Shown: positions 17,099-26,863 of the stretch, piece after piece
How positions within the stretch are numbered: the first letter of the stretch is position 1
How the letters are laid out: the number at the start of each line of letters is the position of its first letter
Translations under genes and position numbers: made by a program
The notes under the pieces: model-generated
Database searches by the model: none
The model's input: the letters and a program-made list of their open reading frames with translations, nothing else
What the model was told of the DNA's origin: nothing
NCBI GenBank assembly: GCA_026671195.1
Contig: JAPOHD010000007.1
Location: 124,001 to 188,000 of the forward strand
From: Draconibacterium aestuarii
Lineage (GTDB): Bacteria; Bacteroidota; Bacteroidia; Bacteroidales; Prolixibacteraceae
Reading direction: 5' to 3'
Length of the DNA: 64,000 nucleotides

Positions 17099-19871
17099 TT
17101 ATTTTTTCGTGGCCAATTTGGTTAAACTCCGGTCAAAAATATTTTTATCCTTTGGCCTCAAAATAATGATATCGGCCTTTTTTGTTTTAAGTGTAAACCG
17201 TGCCCCATTAACAACTTCTGACACTTTTCCGTTACGGAACACCTGTACACTTTTTCCAGGCCATGGATTAACTATAATACAATCACGCCCCTTTTCACTA
17301 ATAATTTCTACATACTGTACCTTGCCATTTGTGAACTCACTCGACACCAAAAAAGCGCCTTTGGCACGCAATGTCGAGAATTGGGCTGGTTTTGATTTCG
17401 GCCATGCCGGAAATAGACGTAAAACATCTTCGTGACTCTGCAACAACATGGCATTAATAGCTTCAGTGCCTCCACTGGTCTCAATTCCTCCACCATGCTC
17501 ACGTACGGTGGCATTAGGTCGCATTTTGGCATTGATGCACGCTCTAAGATTCTTGTAGAGGTCATCTGCATCCCAACCAATACGAGTTGCCTGAGCAAAG
17601 ATATTTGGAAAAGCATTGCCATGCATCCAGGTTGTGTTATTAGGGTCAGAGTTCATGTGATGAATCGTATTACGGGCAATTTGTAATAGTTCCGGATCGG
17701 AATCTAACCCAATATCCTCTGCAGGAAAGATCATTTGTAAATGCGCAGGATTATCCCCAACGCCATTGTTTTCAAGCGATATTCGATCCAGGTTTTCCTG
17801 TTCCTTAAAAACAGTCATCTTTCCCACTTTAGAAGTAGGGTAGTTACTCATGTGGTCAAAAATGTGCTGCCATTTATCTCGACGTTGGGAGTCAACACCT
17901 AAATCCTTGCTGGCAATAATGCAGGCTTTGGCGAGAAATTTTATCATACCCAGAGCATACGCGCAGTTACGCGAATTGAAGTTTTCTCTAGCAGCACTAT
18001 CAACCAGCACATATCTCCCGTTTTCAAAAATTAAATAGTCTTCGTAGAAACTTATAGCAGCGATCATAAACGGATAAGCCTGTTCTCGCAAAAAAGTGTA
18101 ATCAAGTGTGTAATAATAGTGGTTGATGAAATTGATCGCAAGGAATGCGGGGTTATCGAGCTGGTCATTTGGCAGCTTTTGACGATTCTTTTGTGGAGCA
18201 ACCGGAATCATATTGGGTTGAGAACCATGAAATCCCATCGGACCGATTCCGCGCGGAAGCATCATCCCCTTATATCCAGCTGCATGTGCGTAGCGAATAC
18301 CATGTAGAAGATGGTATAACATATTAAGGTAATAAGGCTGTGCAAGCTCAGGACGATTACCGGAATACACGCCATAAAAAGGGGACTCACTGTTGTAGTT
18401 ACTGGTCTTGCCGTTACCCCACCAATTCAAATCCGAGTTAATCCCCCCCCATAATCCGGGACACTCGTGCTTGCCTCGAGAGCAACTGGCAAGCGCATAG
18501 TAAGCTCCATACCAGTACTGATTCATGAGTTTGTCATTTAAATCGACATACGACTTGAGCCAAAATTCCTTCCACCACGCAAGACGCTCTTGCGACCATA
18601 GTTCAGGTGCAGAGGGCTTTAGAGACCTTAAACGCAAGGCGGCGGCTTCTTTCCAGTGCTCAGACTGTTTAATTTCATCGCGAAGCCCCCCTTCGCCTTC
18701 CACAGCCACAATTAAGGTTGTGCAATCCCCAGGCTTCAGAGCAAATTCAATGGTGCTCGCATTCACTGCGGTCACATCACCATCTAACAGTCGGAATGCA
18801 ACTATGCCACATGCGCCATATGCCCCTTGTACATACTCCCGACCCGACCAACAAACCGTTCCGTTGTTCCCAGACACCTTCGGCAAGGCCACACCCGGAA
18901 TCACATCAAACTGCCAACCTCCATTTTTTATATGGTGAGCTCCTGCCCATGACATTCCCGGTAATTCATCCGGCAAGTAGAGGCAAACCTCATCAGACTG
19001 GGTAACTTCCTTGTCAGTTTCTATAAAAATCTGCTTTTTTGCTGCAACATTGATAATAGAAGGACGACCACGAGGTCCCTTCCCCAATTTCCAACACGCT
19101 CGTGAATCAGCCTTTGGATCCTTAATCTTCTTACAATAGACATTCCGGTCATCATCATCATCACCAACCATTGCATAGTTACCTGTTTCTGCATTCTTAA
19201 GGTTAAAAACACCAGCTCGAACATTTTCAAAAAACCAGTACTTTCGTTCCTGAATATTCGGAGACCCCACTTTCAACATACCTTCTGCATCATAAAGTTT
19301 ATCCGCCCAACTTGTCGTTGTCGTATACGCCCCAATGGTTACTGGGTAAGAGTAGGAACCATTAACCAATTTTTCCTGATGAGGGATTTCCATTGCACTC
19401 CAAGCCTTTGCCTTAAAGCTTACAGGCTGCTTGGACCTGTTCGTCACCTTTAGAACCATTACAGGATCATGAATAGCAGTATAAGCTGTCATCTCTACAG
19501 GATTGCCATCAATTGTAACATCCATACGCAGCTCGGCCTTTTCCATGTCTTGTTCATAACGAAACGAGTCTTTTGCAGTACCTTTTTTTGTTGCCACTAT
19601 ATCAAGGCCTCCCAACGCACGGTTCCAGAAATCAATTCGATTAAAGAAAAACGTCTGCTTCGAGGGTGAACCTCCAACAGTTGCCCCCAATAACCCCATT
19701 CCCAAGCAGGGGCCCCTCGGTATAGGTCTCTGTCTGGGTATCGTATTGAAGATCAGAATAGCTACCTGCTGACTCTTTCAGTAACTTTTGAATCTGTATC
19801 CATTTTTGCTCCTCTTTGCTCAAGTTTACTGTATTGCATCCAAAGACCAATAGCAGTATTACCCCAGTCAT
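17099..19871 (-). pseudogene. GH95-like glycosidase broken by a frameshift near its N-terminus
   Basis: The N-terminal part, with a lipobox (LLLVFGC) and ending LLGNGVIGGN, lies in one frame. The remaining 868 codons, starting LLGATVGGSPSKQTFFFNRI, lie in the next. Reading five G as four at 19684-19688 (C-run on the plus strand) restores GNGVIGATVGGSP. The intact paralogue at 26864 has GNGFTGVAISGQPEK at the same place. The rest of the (alpha/alpha)6 protein looks intact (FWLKSYVDLND, MLPRGIGPMGFHG, EHGGGIETSGGTEAINAML). So this is either a recent one-base insertion, a sequencing error, or a switch at a G-tract. The likely start is the ATG at 19871; the frame opens to 19991. Base composition looks richer in G+C than the neighbours. 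Confidence 0.82.
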
Positions 19872-20065
19872 TATATTTTTATATTTACTAATTACTCTTT
19901 TTACTTCTAAGCCTGATGTGGTTGCAATGGATGACAAACCTATAATCCCCACCAGAGTTCCTATATACACACTTTTTATTTGATCACGCATAAATTACCG
20001 TTTTATTAAAAAAATTATAGCGAAGAGAGTTTACCAACAATGCAAGAACCATTTAATTCCACTAA

Positions 20066-20290
20066 TGGATATGCAACAAAAAGTTGGACGCTCAGTTAAG
20101 CTATGCAACTAATTTTTGATTATTGTTTAAAAATTCAAATTCTTCTATCGTTTTATATCCCAAAGCTGAGTAAAAAATAAGTTCTTGGTTGATTGGGCGG
20201 TTTCTTTCTGCCATTCTCCATGCAGCAATGATTGTTTCCTCTGCGGTCATACCTTTGCTCATAGACCACCCAAACACCTTACGGTCAAAT
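20066..20290 (-). mobile_element. remnant of an IS3-family insertion sequence, right end kept
   Basis: The end of an IS3-family transposase is followed by a likely element terminus at about 20066 (TGGATATGCAACAAAAAGTT), which resembles an IS3-type terminal inverted repeat. The other end and orfA are gone. I found no matching inverted terminus nearby. The element sits between the frameshifted GH95-like gene and the GH95 C-terminal remnant and probably took part in the rearrangement of this spot. Confidence 0.65.
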
Positions 20291-20307
20291 TCGCGTCTGT
20301 TTTTCAT
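20101..20307 (-). pseudogene. IS3 transposase fragment with an internal deletion, fused to a borrowed gene start
   Basis: 68 codons. The first seven (MKNRREF) and the upstream bases match the GH43 gene start. From DRKVFGWSMSKGMTAEET to NRPINQELIFYS the sequence is the catalytic core region of an IS3-family transposase, stopping just where the DRG motif should come. It then jumps to the family's C-terminus (GYKTIEEFEFLNNNQKLVA). So the middle of the transposase is deleted in frame, the N-terminal half is missing, and the start has been supplied by another gene. It is not an active transposase. Whether the short hybrid is made is unknown. Confidence 0.75.
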
Positions 20308-20326
20308 GGTAATAAAATTTGAAATT
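20287..20326. repeat. 40-base repeat, copy 2 (start of the transposase fragment)
   Basis: Differs from 8254-8293 by one base; the last 33 bases are identical. See copy 1. It probably marks a lost Tat-type gene of which only the first codons remain. Confidence 0.85.
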
Positions 20327-20338
20327 GTATTTAATGTT

Positions 20339-20576
20339 TTAAAAGTATTTATTGTCAAGGTTCAATTCTTCCCCTTTAGCTAAATTAAGTTGATAATCTT
20401 TGTCGTTATACCTTAATATCCCTTTCTTCCCAAGTAATGATTTAACTTTTGCCATTACCAGTTTCCCTTCATTCCATTTTATATCCACTTCAAAACCGTT
20501 TACGCCACACAATCCCGATATTTCACCTTCCCCTTTACAGCGGTGATGCTGAGCAACTCAGTAAAATTCGTTCATT
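20339..20576 (-). pseudogene. C-terminal remnant of a GH95 enzyme (copy 1)
   Basis: Reading leftward, GEGEISGLCGVNGFEVDIKW and then NEGKLVMAKVKSLLGKKG end at a stop at 20339. This is the C-terminal beta domain of GH95 (compare SVSGLRARGRFEISMEWEEG in the intact GH95 at 4834). Another frame a little upstream has ERILLSCSASPL. No catalytic region remains. A more decayed copy occurs at 36120-36240. Together with the following leader-like sequence they form a long diverged direct repeat. Confidence 0.75.
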
Positions 20577-20606
20577 TTTCAACCTTAAATTATTTGTCTT
20601 GAAAAG

Positions 20607-20634
20607 AAAGGGCAGAATTATATCCTGCCCCAGT
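20607..20634 (-). terminator. probable intrinsic terminator of the PUL B transport operon
   Basis: Downstream of the MFS stop on the minus strand, GGGCAG and CTGCCC (20610-20630) form a 9-bp stem counting one wobble and the inner pairs. A T-rich tract, TTTCTTTTC, follows. On the plus strand the same hairpin is followed by the TAACCTAACCAAA leader motif and a six-codon frame (20660-20680). Confidence 0.55.
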
Positions 20635-20680
20635 CTTTAACCTAACCAAATCTATTTCTATGAAAAACCTTAATGACTGA
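20631..20680 (+). promoter_or_regulatory. leader-like motif with orphan six-codon frame (copy 1)
   Basis: TTTAACCTAACCAAA (20637-20650) and then TATTTCTATGAAAAAC lead into ATG AAA AAC CTT AAT GAC TGA. Copies occur at 36314-36360 and 55592-55630. It resembles the 5' leader and first codons of a susC gene left behind without the gene. It overlaps the 3' end of the MFS gene. Confidence 0.45.
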
Positions 20681-22001
20681 TTACTACATTATTCATCTCT
20701 TCAAGTGTTTTACCCCTGGTTTCAACCAAATATCTTTTATAAAAAAAGTATGCTATTATTGTTGTTATACCATAAAAAATAAAAGAATACCCCAGACCAA
20801 TACGTTCAGGGAAGGCTGCCAGGACTATCGGAAAAAGGAAGGATGAAGCAGAATTAACCAGCCAGTTGGAAAAAGAAGAAACGGAGCATGCCCTTGCCCT
20901 GATTGAGTTTGGAAATAGTTCGGATATTAAAACCCAAATCGTAACTCCAGATGAAGCTGCAAAAGAAAATGCAAATCCTACCAATAAAACCAATAAACCA
21001 TATCCTTGATACCCTGTAAGTGTTAATATTCCAAATAGAAGTAAAAATCCGGCCATAGATAACGATCCTGTAAGTAATAATTTCTTCCTTCCCACTTTAT
21101 CAATTAATGACATTCCGATAATAGTTGCAACCAAATTAGTCGCGCCAATTATAACGGTTTGCCAAATGGCTGAATCTGTTGTAAAACCAACAGAACGAAA
21201 GATATCAGCACTATAGTACATGACGATATTTATTCCGGTTAATTGATTAAAAACAGCTACGGCAATACCAATTAATACCAAATTCAGATTCGTACCTTTA
21301 AATAAATTCTCCTTTTTCTTACCTTCTTCTGAAGCCAGTGATTGTTTTATCTCGTTTATTAATGAACCGGCATCAGAAACCGCCAATTGAAGTAAAACTC
21401 TTTTTGCTTCTTTTTCTTTTCCTGCTTTTACCAGCCATCTGGGGCTACTGGGAACAAAGAACAACATGGCAAAGAAAGCAATAGCAGGGATCCCTCCCGA
21501 TAAAAACATAAATCGCCAGTTATTCTCGCCAGTATTTAACAGGGCCAGATCTGATGCAAAAGCCAGCAGTATACCAATTACAATAGCCAGCTGAAATACT
21601 GACCCCAACCTGCCTCTGAATTCGGCAGGTGATATTTCGGAGATATAAACCGGAGAAAGCACCGAAGCTCCACCTATTGCAATTCCGCCAATTATTCTGG
21701 CAATAATAAATATTGTGAAGTTTGGTGCTAATCCTGTACCCAGTGCTGTAACAACAAACAAAACAGCAAGAAATTTCAGCATCGACCTGCTCCCAAAAAT
21801 ATCACTTGGTTTCCCAATAAAAATTGCCCCAATTACGCAGCCTATTAAACCGGAACTAACCGACCACCCCTGCATGGCTCCATCCAGAGCAAAATGTTCG
21901 CTAAAAAAAGGCAATGCCCCGTTAATAACAGCTGTATCGAAACCAAATAACAAGCCACCAATAGCAGCTGTAAAGGTATAGAGTAGAATATTGTTTTTCA
22001 A
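20670..22001 (-). CDS. MFS sugar porter (H+-sugar symporter type)
   Basis: 443 residues with twelve predicted membrane helices. It has the sugar-porter motifs RIIGGIAIGGASVLSPVYIS (helix 4), EFRGRLGS, PSSPRWLVKAGKEKEAKR at the central loop, and DKVGRKKLLLTGS. It should bring a monosaccharide, freed in the periplasm, across the inner membrane with protons. The family includes xylose, glucose, arabinose and galactose carriers; the substrate cannot be read here. It is nine bases after the URO-D-type gene and ends the PUL B transport run before the hairpin at 20610. Confidence 0.9.
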   Translation of the reverse strand: MKNNILLYTFTAAIGGLLFGFDTAVINGALPFFSEHFALDGAMQGWSVSSGLIGCVIGAIFIGKPSDIFGSRSMLKFLAVLFVVTALGTGLAPNFTIFIIARIIGGIAIGGASVLSPVYISEISPAEFRGRLGSVFQLAIVIGILLAFASDLALLNTGENNWRFMFLSGGIPAIAFFAMLFFVPSSPRWLVKAGKEKEAKRVLLQLAVSDAGSLINEIKQSLASEEGKKKENLFKGTNLNLVLIGIAVAVFNQLTGINIVMYYSADIFRSVGFTTDSAIWQTVIIGATNLVATIIGMSLIDKVGRKKLLLTGSLSMAGFLLLFGILTLTGYQGYGLLVLLVGFAFSFAASSGVTIWVLISELFPNSIRARACSVSSFSNWLVNSASSFLFPIVLAAFPERIGLGYSFIFYGITTIIAYFFYKRYLVETRGKTLEEMNNVVISH

Positions 22002-22010
22002 AATAATGAT

Positions 22011-23069
22011 TTAAATTGTTCCTTCTCTCCGTCTGATTTCTCTTACTGCATCAACCATCGCCTGAAAACCTTCAACGGGGATATAATCAGGTATTGAATT
22101 CCCCGAGCCTAATCCATATCCTTTGGTAATGCTTCGGTATCGGGTACCCTTTTCTAACACCTCGCTAAAAACATCATCGTATTTGTTAAGCATTAAAAGA
22201 TTTAAGTCGAAGCCACCCAAAAGTCCAATTCTGTCATTATACAACTCTATCCATTTGTCGAAAGGAGCTATCTGGTCTTCGTTCGAGTGTTTTGCATCAA
22301 TTCCGACCCCAATTATTTCTTCCATTACATTGAATATCTTTCCACAACTGTGAAGGAGAAATTTCTTTTTTGCCCCATGAACTAAGTCAATAACCCTTTT
22401 GTACTGAGGTATAATATGTTCTTTTATGGTTTCGGGTTCCAGAAGAGTATTTGACTTAAATCCAAGGTCATCACCCATCCTGTAAAAGACAAAAATATCG
22501 TCGTAACGTTTTATCATTTCGGACCAGAGTGTTACATACAGATCACCAATTTTTTTATACAAATCAGCGAAAAGGTCAGGATCCAAATATTGCATTACTC
22601 TTAGATATTCGTAGCCTACCAGATCTTCGCTGGCTTCAAAAATCCCATAACCACAACCGCCATACGCTTTCATTCCTGCAGGCATTACCTTTCTGATTGC
22701 TTCTAAATGAGGAGTGTATTTTTCCCAGAAAATTCTCGGAATATCATCAAAAGGAAATTTTTCAAAATCCTCGCGATTTTGAATAGGACCTTTCATGCCA
22801 CCTTTAATTGCTCCATGCCCCGGAAAAACCTCACAAACAAGTGCTTCATATGAGAAAGCATCGTATTCATTTTTTTTCCAGAATCCAATTACTTTTTTAT
22901 AATGTTCTTCAAGATCGGCTTGTGTGTTTCCAAATGGAATTTCTTCACCCAGGTATTTCTCAATAAATGGAAGATCAATATTATGTTCATACAATGGAAG
23001 CCTTCCAGGCTTTTCGTTGTATAACACTTTCAGTAAGTTTCTATAATCAGGTTGAAAAGTATTCATCAT
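22011..23069 (-). CDS. URO-D superfamily protein, corrinoid methyltransferase-like
   Basis: 352 residues, soluble, no signal. The uroporphyrinogen decarboxylase fold includes haem-pathway HemE and the methyltransferases MtaA/MtbA that move methyl groups between corrinoid proteins and thiols. HSCG at 240-243 carries the His and Cys that are zinc ligands in the MtaA/MtbA branch. HemE's substrate motifs are not seen. Location in a glycan PUL beside a second URO-D gene, a GH38-like enzyme and a sugar importer suggests handling of a methylated sugar, but no corrinoid protein is encoded in the window. Spacing is 19 bases from the preceding gene. Confidence 0.75.
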   Translation of the reverse strand: MMNTFQPDYRNLLKVLYNEKPGRLPLYEHNIDLPFIEKYLGEEIPFGNTQADLEEHYKKVIGFWKKNEYDAFSYEALVCEVFPGHGAIKGGMKGPIQNREDFEKFPFDDIPRIFWEKYTPHLEAIRKVMPAGMKAYGGCGYGIFEASEDLVGYEYLRVMQYLDPDLFADLYKKIGDLYVTLWSEMIKRYDDIFVFYRMGDDLGFKSNTLLEPETIKEHIIPQYKRVIDLVHGAKKKFLLHSCGKIFNVMEEIIGVGIDAKHSNEDQIAPFDKWIELYNDRIGLLGGFDLNLLMLNKYDDVFSEVLEKGTRYRSITKGYGLGSGNSIPDYIPVEGFQAMVDAVREIRRREGTI

Positions 23070-23088
23070 ATTAAAATTTAGGTAGTTT

Positions 23089-24153
23089 CTATAAAATTGG
23101 ATAATTGCCGTATTCTTTTACCGCAGCAATAAATGCCAGAACATTTTCGGTCGAAATGTCATCGTGGATACTATGATCTGTAGCAATAATGTAGCCTCCA
23201 CCAGGTGCCCCAAGACGAATACATTCTTTCACTTCAGTTTTTATGGTTTCAGGAGTACCGGTAACCATAGTCGTTTTATTGTTTACATTTCCAACAGGAC
23301 AGATTTTTCCCTGAAACTTTGTTTTAACCAACTGCAGATCCATTCCGGCAGATTTTTCAACAGGATGATATCCTTTTATTCCGGTATTTACCAAATCGTC
23401 TAAAACATCCCAGATATTGCCGTCGTTATGCATAATTACAGGAACTCCCAGTTCTGTAAGTCCTTTTACCAATCGCTCAAACGCGGGAATGAAAAATTCC
23501 CTGAATTGTTCCGGAGAAATAAGTAATGCATTTGTTCCTCCCCAATCGTCCGATATCTGGAACGCATCTATACCTCCCTCATTAAATGCCAGAGTAGCCG
23601 CCTCAATTGCCCAGTCGACGTATGCTTCATTCATTTCATGAATCAGTTCGGGATCCATAAATAAATTCATTGAAAAACTTTCGAAGTCAGAAAAATACCA
23701 TGAAGCCATTGTAAAAGGCCCGAGTAAACCAACCACAATGGCAAGATTACCTTTGTTTGCCTGAACAGCTTCTTGAATTATTTTTGTTCTGTAAGGTGTC
23801 TTTACTTCGGGTAATTTATAGTTACCCCAATCCGTTCTGTCCTTAACGGGACATGCTACCTAGGCAATAATTGGCCATCCGTTTTTTTTGTAAGTTACGC
23901 CCCATTCGTCCTTATAAATTTCATTTTCCTGATGGGGAGTTTCTTCAATACCACAAAAACCATTAATGGGTACCCATAACATATCAATTCCTACTTTTGT
24001 CGCCAGCTCAGCCTGAGCTGCTCCCTCATACAAAACTGTATTGTAACCCAATATTTCCTTTTGCAGCTTTAAGCTAAAAAGATGTTCTGCTATTGGTACC
24101 CTATCCGGTGTTCCACCGTTCAGTGCTGTTAAAAAACGTTCTTTTGGTGTCAT
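23089..24153 (-). pseudogene. second URO-D superfamily gene with an in-frame TAG at codon 98
   Basis: One open frame of 355 codons is interrupted only by TAG at 23860-23862. The frame continues without shift through ACPVKDRTDWGNYKLPEVK into VGLLGPFTMASWYFSDFES and on to the stop at 23089. The first 97 codons start MTPKERFLTALNGGTPDRVP, typical of this family. The stop falls in WPIIA*VACPVKD, where a Gln would fit, so a single CAG to TAG change explains it. The zinc motif reads HNDG here rather than HSCG. Either it is a recent pseudogene or the stop is read through. Bacteroidota are not known to use pyrrolysine. Confidence 0.8.
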
Positions 24154-24170
24154 ATAGTTTATGGTATAAT

Positions 24171-26852
24171 TTATTTCAGGATAAAGCTTGCAGGAGCGTA
24201 CTTTCCAAGATTAAAACGAAACATCCCATTTTTTACTGCGATACTATCTCCTGTTTTTTCTCCTCTCAAATTAACTGGTTGAGCCTTATTGATCTTTACT
24301 TCAGAAGGAATTGTTATTGTTAATTCACCCGAATCTCCTGCTTGTTCCCAAACGCGTAACAACAAGCCATCCTCTCTTTTATTGAAGGCAGTCACCTCAA
24401 TCCCTTTTCTCGACAGGCTAATGCCTTGTTGCATTGCAGGAAGCACTCCCTTTTTACCATCTGCCTCAGCAACCAGCAGTGGTGTTCGTGCTTCAAACGA
24501 AGGAATTTGCAAGCGATCGGCTTCTGTAACAGTACTATCAAAAGTCCAGATTCGTACTCTTGAGCTCCACGTTCCGGGATACCAATACCTGAAATTGGTA
24601 TTCCACTGGTTGTTGTATAAATTTAAATAAACAACCGGTTTTTGTGGGATATATTGATTTGAGTATTTCCACATACCGGGCTCGCCAAGGCTAATCAGCG
24701 GATGGTCGAGCGGGCAAACCGTAACTCCGGTACCGTCAGCATCGGTAATACTAACTCCTGAACCAACGGCATACAAATGACGGTTTGAACCTTCCACAAT
24801 ATCTGTTAAAGGATTCATTGTACCCAGTGTTCTTCCAACCGTAAATGTTGGTTGGTTTATATTGAACGGAAGGCACAACCAATCAGCTTCAGGCCAGTTA
24901 TCCCTGGCTTTGTCTTTTATAGTTATCTCAAGATCAATATATGGCATATCGTTTTGTAATGTAATGGAAACGGATGAAGCCGGAAGATGACAGGACTCAT
25001 CGGCAGGAAAATCAACAGTCATTACCTGTATAAATTCATTTTTTGAAATATTTACCGTTCCGTTTTTTGACGTTGCCTGACGGTACGGAACCTCTTTCCC
25101 TGAAATCATACCCGGCTTATTTATTCCGGGATGGGGCCAGTCACCATCGGTTCCAAACGATTTAACCGCCCTGCCCTGTTGATATTGCATGGTATAATTC
25201 AGGGTCTGTTCATAGGTAAATCTTTCGTTCATGTATTGGCCAAGCCCGTTTGTTGAATTTACGGCAGCCCACTCCTTCTCTGTGCGCTTGTCAACAAAAG
25301 AAGAAATCATGCCGGCAACCGGGTCGAAAGTAATTTTATAAAAACTGTTCTCAATTGTGTTATTGCTATTTCCTTTTTCGCTGACAGGAGGTACCTTCGC
25401 TTCAATTTTATCGGCAGAAAACGTTTTATATCCGCTTGCAGGAATATCTTCAGCATAAAAATATTCTTCCGAGCCGGGCAGTTTTACCCAATCGCTACGG
25501 CTCCAGGGCAAGGAATTATAAACAACAATCCTTTTACCTTTCGTATTTATATTTTTTGCCAGAGTTTCCAGATTGGTAGCCAACAATTTCCCTGTTGTGT
25601 TATCAGCCTTTTTTATATAGTCAGTTTTATCATCCCACGAACCTTCAAGATTCTGATAACTTTCAGGAGCAAGTTCTTTAAATGCTTCTCCATACTGATT
25701 TATACTTTTCGAACCGCCCCAGGTATGTTCGGCATACAGCAGGGTATTTTCAAACGCCTCTGCAATTTCTCCTCCCGCATCAGGAACATCAACTCCCCAT
25801 TGCTGAAGTTGTGTATTCAGTAATTCGGCAGCCGGAAGAAGGGGTTGCACGTTTCTAAGTTTTTTCATTCCACCCGGATCGCATCCATAACCATGAATCC
25901 AGGTATCGGGAGCTTCTTTTTTTATTACCGGAATATTTGGGTGTTTCGCTAATATGGCATCAGCAAAATCCTCAAGTGTACCCATTCGTATGTTAACATC
26001 AGGCAGAAATTTATTGGCTTCAACAAATAACTTTTGAATATCATCGGCAGTTGGCGGGCCTGAATTATCGGGTGTTACAATAATGGCCGGCCAAACCGGA
26101 TAAGGCCAGTCGGTTGGTGGAATCAGATTTTTTCCCAATGTTTGGTCTGTCGGATACTGGTCTGTCCACACCTCGGGATACAAACCGACTGTAGTACCAT
26201 AAACATGCGAATAACCGGTTAAAATACGGCTGCCGTCAGGCCCTTCCCACCAGAACAACGGCGGATATTTTACATATCCCGATGGCCAGTTGCACCCAAG
26301 ATGTAAAAATTTTGTCCCTCCATTTGCCAAAACAGTAGCAAGAACATTACTCTGCGAAGGCACATCAGTCATTTTTGCACCCCGCGGGATTGGTAATCCG
26401 TATTTATTACAGATATCGTCGGAAAACGAAAATCCCCGGACAATCCCTTCAGGAAACATACTTTCCGATTCAAGTGTAAAAGGAACGGCATGAACCACAA
26501 AACGTCCCGATTTAAAAGCATCATCGAGCCGTTGGCGGCGTAAAGGCGTTTGTCCGGGCCAGTCTTCCAGAACCTTCGACATTACCCAGCCGGGGGCTGT
26601 CCACGAAAACTGCTGTTCTTCAGGAAGGTTTTTTGTATTGTCCATAATATCCAGCGCCTTATCGATCATTTCGGTCTGATAATACGGGATCAGGTCTTTT
26701 ACCCTGTGTGTGTAACCGATATCGAAATGCGTTTTGCAGATAACGATTATCTCTTTTACATTTTGATTGATGTAAGTAGTGTCGCCTGGTTTTATCTGTC
26801 CCAATGCCGCCACGTTAAACAGTAAAATTATTGCTAACAGTTTTAGTCTCAT
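24171..26852 (-). CDS. GH38-related alpha-mannosidase-like enzyme (DUF5054 type), exported
   Basis: 893 residues with a signal peptide (to about residue 19). The N-terminal domain begins EIIVICKTHFDIGYTHRVKD (about 34-53). His42 and Asp44 correspond to the metal-binding HxD of GH38, here in the variant CKTHFDIGYT form found in DUF5054 proteins. LGCNWPSGYVKYPPLFWWEG and NTLLYAEHTWGG are further catalytic-domain segments. The C-terminal half (about 480-893) is beta-rich, as in GH38 enzymes. The likely role is removal of an alpha-linked sugar in the periplasm; mannose is the default guess but is unproven for this branch. It is 17 and 11 bases from its neighbours, so it is firmly in the PUL B operon. 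Confidence 0.78.
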   Translation of the reverse strand: MRLKLLAIILLFNVAALGQIKPGDTTYINQNVKEIIVICKTHFDIGYTHRVKDLIPYYQTEMIDKALDIMDNTKNLPEEQQFSWTAPGWVMSKVLEDWPGQTPLRRQRLDDAFKSGRFVVHAVPFTLESESMFPEGIVRGFSFSDDICNKYGLPIPRGAKMTDVPSQSNVLATVLANGGTKFLHLGCNWPSGYVKYPPLFWWEGPDGSRILTGYSHVYGTTVGLYPEVWTDQYPTDQTLGKNLIPPTDWPYPVWPAIIVTPDNSGPPTADDIQKLFVEANKFLPDVNIRMGTLEDFADAILAKHPNIPVIKKEAPDTWIHGYGCDPGGMKKLRNVQPLLPAAELLNTQLQQWGVDVPDAGGEIAEAFENTLLYAEHTWGGSKSINQYGEAFKELAPESYQNLEGSWDDKTDYIKKADNTTGKLLATNLETLAKNINTKGKRIVVYNSLPWSRSDWVKLPGSEEYFYAEDIPASGYKTFSADKIEAKVPPVSEKGNSNNTIENSFYKITFDPVAGMISSFVDKRTEKEWAAVNSTNGLGQYMNERFTYEQTLNYTMQYQQGRAVKSFGTDGDWPHPGINKPGMISGKEVPYRQATSKNGTVNISKNEFIQVMTVDFPADESCHLPASSVSITLQNDMPYIDLEITIKDKARDNWPEADWLCLPFNINQPTFTVGRTLGTMNPLTDIVEGSNRHLYAVGSGVSITDADGTGVTVCPLDHPLISLGEPGMWKYSNQYIPQKPVVYLNLYNNQWNTNFRYWYPGTWSSRVRIWTFDSTVTEADRLQIPSFEARTPLLVAEADGKKGVLPAMQQGISLSRKGIEVTAFNKREDGLLLRVWEQAGDSGELTITIPSEVKINKAQPVNLRGEKTGDSIAVKNGMFRFNLGKYAPASFILK

Positions 26853-26863
26853 ATTCTTATATC

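Noticed and set aside
18443-18450. Run of eight C as a further frameshift in the GH95-like gene
   Set aside because: The frame reads through it correctly (CPGLWGGINSDLNW), in line with the surrounding domain.
23860-23862. The TAG as a pyrrolysine codon in a methyltransferase-related gene
   Set aside because: Pyrrolysine is found in MtmB, MtbB and MttB, not in the URO-D fold, and Bacteroidota are not known to encode it. A Gln codon mutated to a stop is simpler.
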